From: Halisarca cf. caerulea
Lineage: Eukaryota > Porifera > Demospongiae > Chondrillida > Halisarcidae
Reading direction: 5' to 3'
NCBI GenBank assembly: GCA_963170055.1
Contig: CAUJGJ010000397.1
Span: 5,185,001-5,247,500, forward strand
DNA length: 62,500 bases
The translations under genes were made by a program, and so were the position numbers. The notes beneath the pieces are model-generated. The model was given only the letters and a program-made list of their open reading frames with translations, searched no databases and had not been told where the DNA came from. Positions 55,331-62,500 of this stretch are shown piece after piece (within the stretch, counting starts at the first letter, position 1; each line of letters opens with the position of its first letter).

Positions 55331-58300
55331 CATGGCCCAAATTCGGTGCTGTTTCTGCCCGGCAACTCCCGAACAAGCCAAACTTCGTAGGCGTAACTTA
55401 TCAGCTCTACTCGTTGCCGACGATGGCTTGGTAACGGCCTTGATATGATTTTTTTGGGGTAGGTTGTTCGCTGTTTTGGTATCCAGCTCGGAAACACAAT
55501 TTGTTTGCGGAGCGTGCTACCAGAAGATTGACACGGCAGCCAAACGGTTCCAGACTTTGCAGTCATCTATTTCTGCATTGAGGGACTCATTAGTCAGCAG
55601 TGGATACTACCCAGCAGAAGTTTCTGAGCCCATCAGGAACTCCATTGCAGTCGGAGATACATTGACTGTTTCTAGACTAAGTGAGTCCTGATTATGTTCC
55701 AGTTGTTTGCAGTTATGCCCATTTCTGGCCTATACTTTGGCATGTGTATAGTAGGTATTGTAGTGATGGTGAACACAGTCTAGTTCAAGTTTTTCCCTTT
55801 TCTCTTGCTAGGAAAATGCTCGCATCCGTCAGATTCAGCAGACGAAATCACCACACCCCCAAAACGCATCAGGGCCAACACTAGTATTGGGGGCTCTTTA
55901 CAAGTGGCCAACAGTACTCCTACGCGTAGCAGTGTGGCTATTCAAACACCACCCAGTGAAGCTGTGGTATGTTGCTACATATAGTATCCGATTCAGCAAA
56001 TTTTCAGGAGGGATTACATTTAGCTTTATGGCTAATATGCTTCAATGTATACCAATCTGTGTAGCTAACTATCAGGAGACGTGGTCGGCCTTCACAAGTG
56101 GTGACATTGAAAACACCAGAGAGATCTTTAGCAAAGACTTTTAAATATCACAAGCCACTGTACACTGTCAAGACTGCCTTCAGAACGCCAGAAATGGCCA
56201 AGGCAATGAAGGCTGTTTATTGCTCTGTGAGTAAGATTATCATAATGATTATGACATTGTACATGCATGCTCGCTAATTTGATGTGCATGTAAAAGATAT
56301 CATACATACATGCATGTTTAGAATTTGATGTTCCACCTAATATATTATTAGCATTATATTTATGCAGGAGGTGAAACGTGAGTGCTTTAACTGGTCTTTG
56401 ACCAAGGATAGCCTCCTGCACGGGGATAACCCCCTTGTGCAATTCAACCCAGCACACATTTGGAGAGAAATTTGTGCGAGAGCACCACTCTTGGTGGAAA
56501 TTCTGAAGGCTGCTACAGATGTTAGGAGGGATAGGAGAGGTGTTTGCTTTGATGAAGATCAGCGACATCACTTAATCATGTGTGTTGCCATTATCATGAA
56601 ATTGAGATCCAATAAGAGGTTTCATTTCATCCAATCCCTGATTGGTGCCTCACTTTACGATGGACATGCATCTAAACAAGTGAGTATATACGTATGTATA
56701 CAGGTACACAAAACGTGCATGCTGCATGATTTGTGTATTTCTCATCACATTCATCATAGACATACGCCCGGCTTCAGAAATTTGGCGTGTCAACGTCACA
56801 CCAACATGTGCACACCAAAGTACTATCCAAATTCTCAGATGCGTTTGATCAACAGGTAGTTGGATGGAAGAGAGAGTCATTGGAAACCACCAGCAAGACA
56901 CCCACATACATTTTAGTGGGCGACAATGTCGACAAAAATATGAAGCCCCGATTTATGCGTATTGACCATCAGGTGAAGAGTCTGCATGCTTGGCATCAGT
57001 ATGCCACACTTCACCGCTTTGATGTGGAAGCAGTTGCTAAGACTCTCATACTCAAGGATATCCACACCATGGGTGCTAATGAATTTTTGCCTTCAGTTGC
57101 TGATGCTGTTGCCCTGCGTTCAAATTACATAATCCTTTTTGCACGTGTTCTAGTGCAGAAGCTGCGTTTTTTACAGAAGTACAGTAATGTGGTTCCTGAG
57201 CACATCACACATTCTTTGTCCAATGACATGGCCAAAAAATCTGAAGCTGTGCCCCTTGGTGTCATTCCAAAGAATGAGAACAAGAATGAAGAGTTGATTG
57301 ATCTTCTGGAGGAAGTGCAACAGTATGTCCCAAGTGATTCTCATGACCCTCAGCTGTGTATTTTGGCAGGAGACCAACTAACTGCAGAGCGAATTCGAGG
57401 AGTGCAGATGATACGTGCAGGATCAAACAATTCACAGGACCGGTTGGAGTGTTTCTTCCCCACCCATGCAGACTGGCACACACAAGTTCTTTATCTGCAG
57501 GTGTGTTGCAGCAGTATTGCAGTTTAGTTGCATTTATATGTAATGTAAAGGACTGGTGATATTTGAATTCTGTATACAGGCCATCATGGATCGGTTGTAT
57601 GCAAAAGGGTCACCTATGGACGGGGGAACACTGCTGCAGCTGAGAAATCTCATTAACAGGCGTAATGTTGGAAAGGATGTGTCTAAAAGATTCAATGCCT
57701 GTATTGACTTCATGGAGACAGTAATCCACTGTCATATAACAGCAGCTGCTCTAAACTACTTTTGTATGACCAAAGTAGATGACCAACCAACATCAGCCGA
57801 CGCCTTTCTACTTTGCAAGCATTCTGAAGATGAAGCAACACCTCGGAAGTGGGAACTCTTACATACTGTCGTAGGTGACATTGTTGACAGGTTTGTCCTA
57901 GTGAAAGATTTCATTGGTGGATCGCATCACGGACAACATTCCCAGTAAGTATATATATGCACATTATAATAATAATGTATATATATTGTATGTTAGTATG
58001 ATAGTAGTTAAGTGACCCTTTAACGTCCTCTTCTACTGCAGGTACATACCAGTGGATGCATTATTGGAACACCAGTGGTGGATTACCTCAGAGCATGACT
58101 ATGCAGCCATGGGTTGCATCACACCAAGCCCACCAAGTGGCAGAGTAACACCTTTCTGGCTACGAAGATTTGTGCACCTTGACAACAGTGCTCTTCCAAT
58201 CTTGGGTCAGGTCACACAAGATCATGTTCATGATTATGCACGAGCCATCCTAACTGATGGTATGCTACTGCTGGAATTTCGGGATGCAATTCATGAAGGT

Positions 58301-58900
58301 GACGGTAACCGCATCACAACATTCTACAAGTTTTTGATGCCTTTTTTCTTTGCAATAAATCACCCAAAATATGCAATTGAGTGTTTCCGGTATTGGTCGG
58401 CCGTTTCCACAAACCATGCAAGTCCTACAGTTGCAGCACAGGTCAAATGGAGTCGGTTTGTCAACATTCACGGCAAACTAGGACACAATGTACCTGTGGA
58501 TTTCCACATGGAGCAACTAAATAAAGTCCTCAAGCGGCTTCTTCTTGGGCTCGGAGCAAACTGCAACAAGGACAGCATGGTGAGGGTCAGCCACTACATT
58601 GGCAAATTGCAGCAGATGACTTGTTCACTGGACAAACATTTGCACCTGGCCCCACAACACAATCACCATTCAAAACGAGCATCAGATGATGATGAAAAGC
58701 TTATTGTGAAGGAGCTAGTTGAAAAGTCAAGAATTTTTCAATTCATTCCTGGGCGGCAGCATGCTTCTTATCCCAACATTAGTAGTTCTGTCATGGAAGG
58801 CATTGACGCTGATAAATTCCTCAGATGGATTAAAACTCAGAAAGACAAGCTTGTTAAAGAAACTGATTATAAGGAACTCTTGAAGTCTTCGACTATATAA
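55331..58900 (+). CDS. DUF6589-type (Academ-like) transposase, about 8 exons
   Basis: Likely start ATG 55331 (MAQIRCCFCPATPEQ). Exons, approximate: 55331-~55440; 55466-55680 (ETQFVCGACYQKIDTAAKRF, giving a split CxxC...CxxC zinc site with exon 1); 55812-55967; 56077-56227 (RRRGRPSQVV, an AT-hook-like motif); 56368-56680; 56760-57500; 57582-57944; 58042-58900. Internal borders mostly read AG|...|GT. The long exons hold SLIGASLYDGHASKQ, TYILVGDNVDKNMKPRFMR, QLCILAGDQLTAERIRGVQ, DRLECFFPTHADWH, and VDFHMEQLNKVLKRLLLGLGAN. GDN and GDQLT carry conserved acidic residues likely to be catalytic (inference). I see no stop or frameshift inside the main exons, so it may still be functional. The exon 1-2 border is the weakest part. 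Confidence 0.78.
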
Positions 58901-59068
58901 TATAGCTATAGACTAATATTAGACTATAATAGTAAGCTGCAACAATACAATATTTAACTGTAATTGCAAGTACATATATAAAGTATAATATTATTAATGT
59001 GTTATATAGCGTAAGTATATATGCCATGCATGCAACAGAATTTAAAATTGCAGTTTTATGACCAGCTA

Positions 59069-60936
59069 CTAATATAGTGAATCAATAATGTCACTTATTG
59101 CAACTCCATCACTCTTTCCCAAGGATGGGCGAATACTGTTCAAGTCCTTGTAGCTAAAAATATAGTGGTGGTGTTCAATGACTGCACTGATCATCCCATC
59201 TGTTATACCAGTAATCAACTCAACTGTGCTAAGCTGAGATGCTGTGAAAAACTGGCCACCATCTGTTATTTTGGATAACCGATAATCCAGCAGCTCCTTA
59301 CGCAACTTATTTTTAAGACTTTCACTTAGTGGAGGACGTACTGGTATATATGACTCCAAATTGTCTGGCAGTGCATCTTCCTGAATCAAAGGTGCCATGC
59401 TGCAAGTTGCACATCTGCAGCTCTGTTTGCACAAGTCGCAACAAAGGTGACCTATAGGTCTCTTTGACGTTTGGCTTGGATGCTTTGGGTCCCTAAAGGA
59501 CCTCATGAGAACTTCACGCCTGCACTGATCCTTCTGCAAGCAATAATCCTTCATTTCTACCTGTACATTCCTAAAGGTTGTAGTGTACAAGACTGCTAAT
59601 GACTGCTTCCTATCACGCCCACATCTGCCCACCTGCTGCACATACATAGGCGCACTCTCTGGTGCTCCCCAGTGAATAACGCGACGAACATCTGGTGAGT
59701 CTATCCCCATACCAAAAGCAGTTGTAGCAACAACTACATGGAGTGGGCTTTCTGGGTGTACGAATGTTTGCACAATTGTGGACTTTAGACCCTGGTCTGT
59801 GCAAGCGTCATATTTTTCAACTAGTCTTGCTGGTTGATCTGTTGATGACAACTTAACAAACAGAGACTGGCCTAAGCCAACAACCAACTGTTGGTGTACA
59901 CAAATGATGTCAGAATAAGAACGGCAGTAGATGATGGTTTTTCCGTTGTTGTTCCTTTCTCAAGCAAGTCCCTTACAAGTGGATTGATAAAACAGGACAT
60001 TGAAGCTGTGTCACTATCCACAACTTCATAGGTAATGTTCACTTGATCTGGTGACTTCACTATAACATGGCAATTTCTGGTCATTGCCAGGGATTGCAAA
60101 ATGAGCTTCCTTGTATTGGTTGTTGCTGTTGCTGTCAAAGCCATTACGTTTACACCTGGGGTGATGGCTCACACCTCTCCAATGCGGTTGAATTCCTTTC
60201 TAAAATCAAATCCCCTGCAAAAACATGTAGAATGAAAGAACACTGAACCAAATATACGGTGACCGTCATGTTTTATGCACAAACAGACCAATATGGTGAG
60301 GAAACTACACACAAGAGGTGAACATAAATCAGCTATTGCCAAGTATACAAGCAATCGTAAATGCATACTGGTTAGTTTACCACCAACCCTATGTGTGCCT
60401 AGGAGTGATTAGACTTACCAATCATGTATACAATGTGCTTCATCCACTGCCAGGCCAACTAATCCAGCTAGGACTGCCTCATCACGGAACATATGTCTAT
60501 GGATATTCAATGCTTCAGGACTGACAAACACCAACTCATATTCTCTTCTGGAGATCACCTGGGAAACATTCTCCTCCACCACCGTTCTGTTCAAGACCAC
60601 ACTGGGTATGCCTTTCGCGTTGAAGTGCGCCACTTGATCTTGCATTAGGCCGACCAGAGGGGAAACTACAAGTATTACGCTTCGCATGTGCTCCTGTATC
60701 CCTGTGACACGTCTCTTCAGCATATTTACGGATTTAGGGATAAGGGCAAAACAAAGAGACTTGCCGCTGCCGGTCGGCAAGGAGACAAAAACGTCTTTTC
60801 CCGAAAGGAAAGCAATTATGGCCTCGCGCTGATCACATGTCAGGGCTTGGCCGTATCCCACCTCTTGACAAACTTGGAACAATACCTCATCTACTACGTT
60901 GAGGTCACATTTCGCCTTTAACAACGGTATTTCCAT
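59069..60936 (-). pseudogene. RecQ-like helicase of the Academ-like element, two lesions
   Basis: Exon 1 (60936 to ~60420) starts MEIPLLKAKC and holds the RecQ Q-motif region (LTCDQREAIIAFLSGKDVF), Walker A (SLPTGSGKSLCFALIPKSV), VSPLVGLMQDQ and the DEAH box (GLAVDEAHCIHDW). After an intron the second part reads GFDFRKEFNRIGEV, TGA at 60169-60171, AITPGVNVMALTATA. At about 59940 a short A run causes a frameshift, and the remaining frame (59069-59887 and slightly upstream) has VVATTAFGMGIDSPDVRRVIHWG, motif VI (YVQQVGRCGRDRKQS) and a Cys cluster (CCDLCKQSCRCATC). Helicase motifs I, II, III and VI are all visible. It may have helped unwind element DNA during transposition. One nonsense codon and one frameshift disable this copy. 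Confidence 0.87.
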
Positions 60937-61146
60937 TTCCGTAGCGATTGAAGACGACTACAATCACACTTGTCACGTTATCACATGTGACTTTCTCATT
61001 ATTATTCGCGATCCTGCAATCTGATTGGTCTCAGCGGATTCACAGATATGATCCAAGAATATTGGAGATAGTTGCCAGACCCACCTTTCCCGTCCGTAAT
61101 AAAATGGCGGGCGGAAGTGGGGCTGGGAACGAGACTAAGAAGATAG

Positions 61147-62500
61147 TTATTTCTTGCCATAATCCAGCTTTGTATGGTAAACTTTGAAGCATCCTGCTGG
61201 ACAGAGTGGTACAGGCGTCTCACTAGAACAATCTCTGCAGCAGTATGCCGTTCGTTTGTCGCTCAGAACACACACGGCATTGTCGGTAAGTGTTCTTGGG
61301 CAGCTTTGCAGGGAAGTGTCTCTCACACAAGCGACTTGCAGTGGGGCCATCGCGATTCGAAGCTCGTTTCCTGGAGCTATGAAAGCTCATGAGGTGCTCA
61401 GCGAGTTGGAGAACGAACTCCTTTTGGTTGAGTCGTTTCGTGCGTCATGTCTCTTTGTAGAGAATGTAGCTGTTTGTAATGGCAGCGTCTACTAAAAAGT
61501 AGAACAGTCTGTGCCACCATTTTCTTGATTTCCTGCTGAAGGAGTAGGTTTTCCTTCTCGAATCGAATACGTCTACTCCCCCCATGTATTTGTTATAGTG
61601 TTTGACACTCTCTGGACAAGGCACTTCAGTTCTTGACCCATCCTTGTTGTGCCGTAACACTTGTGTACTTGCCCCTGGTGTAGTGATGTTGTTGATAAGA
61701 GCCACTGCCTTGTTGTCCATCCAAACTACACATTCCACGCCATCTACCATCACAGGCCTACTGTCTCCTTGGCTCATGCTCTTCTGAAGTGTCTTGAGAG
61801 ACTTCAGACTCTCAGGCCAGTGCTTCCTGTTGCTCCTAGCTGTGCCAATCATGCAGAGTCCCTTCTCACGTAGTCTTTTGGCGAGATTAATGCTGCTGAA
61901 AAAGTTGTCCATGTAGGCCTCGTAGTTATAGTTGTACAGTGGCTGCAGTAACTTCATGACTACTCCAGCTGCTAGCCCATCCTCATCACTTCTCTCTCCT
62001 GCTCCCTGGTAGACATCCATGTTCAGGACAAAGCCATTGTGGGAGTCACAGACACACCAGCATTTGAATCCCCTCTTGATTGGCTTTAGTGGCATATACT
62101 GTTTGAGGGAACTTCTGCCCTTAAATAAAACCATTGCTTCATCAACTGCTACTTGTTGATGGGGGTTGTAGGATGCCTGGCTGTTTGCAATGATGATGTT
62201 GATTAAAGGTCGGACCTTGTACAGTCTGTCATAGCTTGGTGACCCTCTCTCTGGAGCTTTTTCGTTGTCGCTCAAGTGAAGGTTGCTCAGTATCTCTGTG
62301 AAACGATTCCTGGACATGCCCCTCACAATTCCAGGCGCACCTAGTATCGGGTGAGTGCTCCAATAATCCTTTAGGCTTGGTAATTTGACTAATCCCATTG
62401 ATATATGAATGCCTAGGAATGTTCTCAGCTCATCTTCATTTATTTCCTCCCAGGTGATACCTTTCTGAAAGGCATATCGATTGGTCTCGTCCTTGATCAG
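61147..62500 (-). pseudogene. piggyBac-2 transposase, cut by the window edge, two lesions
   Basis: The frame enters from 62500 (ETNRYAFQKGITWEEINEDE) and gives FLGIHISMGLVKLPSLKDYW, the first catalytic D in QVAVDEAMVLFKGRSSLKQY, the second in YMDNFFSSINLAKRL, and the third in YNKYMGGVDVFDSRRKTY. TGA at 61445-61447 follows ILYKET; the same frame continues as RTKRLNQKEFVLQLAEHL ... LCERHFPAKL. A frameshift near 61255 then leads to the C-terminal cysteine-rich end (CCRDCSSETPVPLCPAGCF), stop just before 61147. The core DDD set is intact; the lesions lie in the C-terminal zinc domain. It is homologous to but clearly different from piggyBac-1. Confidence 0.87.

Larger units (their letters stand above)
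55019..61136. mobile_element. Academ-like (AcademH-type) DNA transposon, complete
   Basis: About 85 bp of nearly perfect terminal inverted repeat begins AGTCTCGTTCCCAGCCCC at 55019 and is mirrored to 61136; it includes CCGCCATTTTATTACGGACG. The flanks are an 8-bp direct repeat AAGAAGAT (55011-55018 and 61137-61144). It encodes a DUF6589-type protein on + and a RecQ-like helicase on -, converging at about 58900-59069. I recall the AcademH lineage of Academ transposons as encoding a helicase beside its transposase; assignment to it is inference. It is inserted just downstream of the piggyBac-2 stop codon. Confidence 0.85.
54728..62500 (-). mobile_element. piggyBac-2 transposon, hosting the Academ-like element; runs off the window
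   Basis: The left end CCTTTTAAGGACCAAAGACCAG follows TTAA at 54724-54727 and has the subterminal palindrome CCAGTTAACTGG, a layout parallel to piggyBac-1 (CCACTTAAGTGG). Its minus-strand transposase lies at 61147-62500, and the 3' flank continues at 54728-55018 on the far side of the 6.1-kb Academ-like insertion. The other end is outside the window. Confidence 0.85.

Noticed and set aside
59069..60936. RecQ helicase as a host DNA-repair gene
   Set aside because: It lies wholly inside the 55019-61136 element bounded by 85-bp inverted repeats and an 8-bp duplication, and carries two lesions, so it belongs to the transposon.

Overview
This window is eukaryotic, almost certainly from the genome of an invertebrate animal. 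Short GT/AG introns interrupt the genes, (CA)n and (TA)n microsatellites are long, and the transposon mix (PIF/Harbinger, piggyBac, hAT, Crypton-like, Helitron-like, Academ-like, gypsy-type LTR elements and several LINE types) is typical of sponges, cnidarians and similar marine invertebrates. A sponge or cnidarian is my best guess, but the sequence alone does not settle it. I recognise no host gene, rRNA, tRNA or CRISPR array. Almost every coding signal belongs to a mobile element, and most carry a frameshift, a stop codon or an insertion.

Layout. 1-3.9 kb: (CA)n, several copies of a hairpin-bearing non-autonomous repeat (called MITE-A here), a foldback, and a multi-exon gene fragment resembling the Academ-like transposase found later in the window. 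3.97-11.39 kb: a minus-strand gypsy-type LTR retrotransposon (LTR-1) whose right LTR is split by a second, internally deleted LTR element (LTR-2). 12.9-15.8 kb: a LINE with a C-terminal restriction-like endonuclease, broken by one stop codon. 16.2-18.2 kb: a foldback, a Crypton/DUF3504-type tyrosine recombinase remnant, and another foldback. 18.2-20.9 kb: a decayed LINE, then about 890 bp of TA-rich microsatellite, a MITE-B copy, an intronless DUF7869-like gene with one internal stop, and the N-terminal half of a Helitron-like gene preceded by a 2A-like motif and a PHD finger. 27.9-31.9 kb: a tandem duplication of CA microsatellite plus MITE-A, one copy hit by a LINE.

32.2-48.6 kb is the most striking part, a nest of transposons whose order can be read from target-site duplications (TSDs). 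An outer Harbinger (32224-48584) received a MITE-B copy. An inner Harbinger (34121-47092) inserted into that MITE-B (TSD TAA). A hAT element inserted in an intron of the inner Harbinger transposase, and a piggyBac inserted in the hAT (TSD TTAA). A third, differently ended two-gene Harbinger-like element (42786-45979) inserted in a coding exon of the inner Harbinger's MADF gene (TSD ATT), and its own transposase is split by another MITE-B.

48.7-54.7 kb: an endonuclease/RT LINE split by an unclassified terminal-inverted-repeat element that itself holds a smaller copy. 54.7 kb to the end: a second piggyBac, cut by the right edge, whose 3' flank is interrupted by a complete 6.1 kb element (55019-61136, 8-bp TSD). 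That element carries an eight-exon, apparently open DUF6589-type transposase gene facing a degraded RecQ-like helicase gene, an arrangement I associate with the AcademH lineage.
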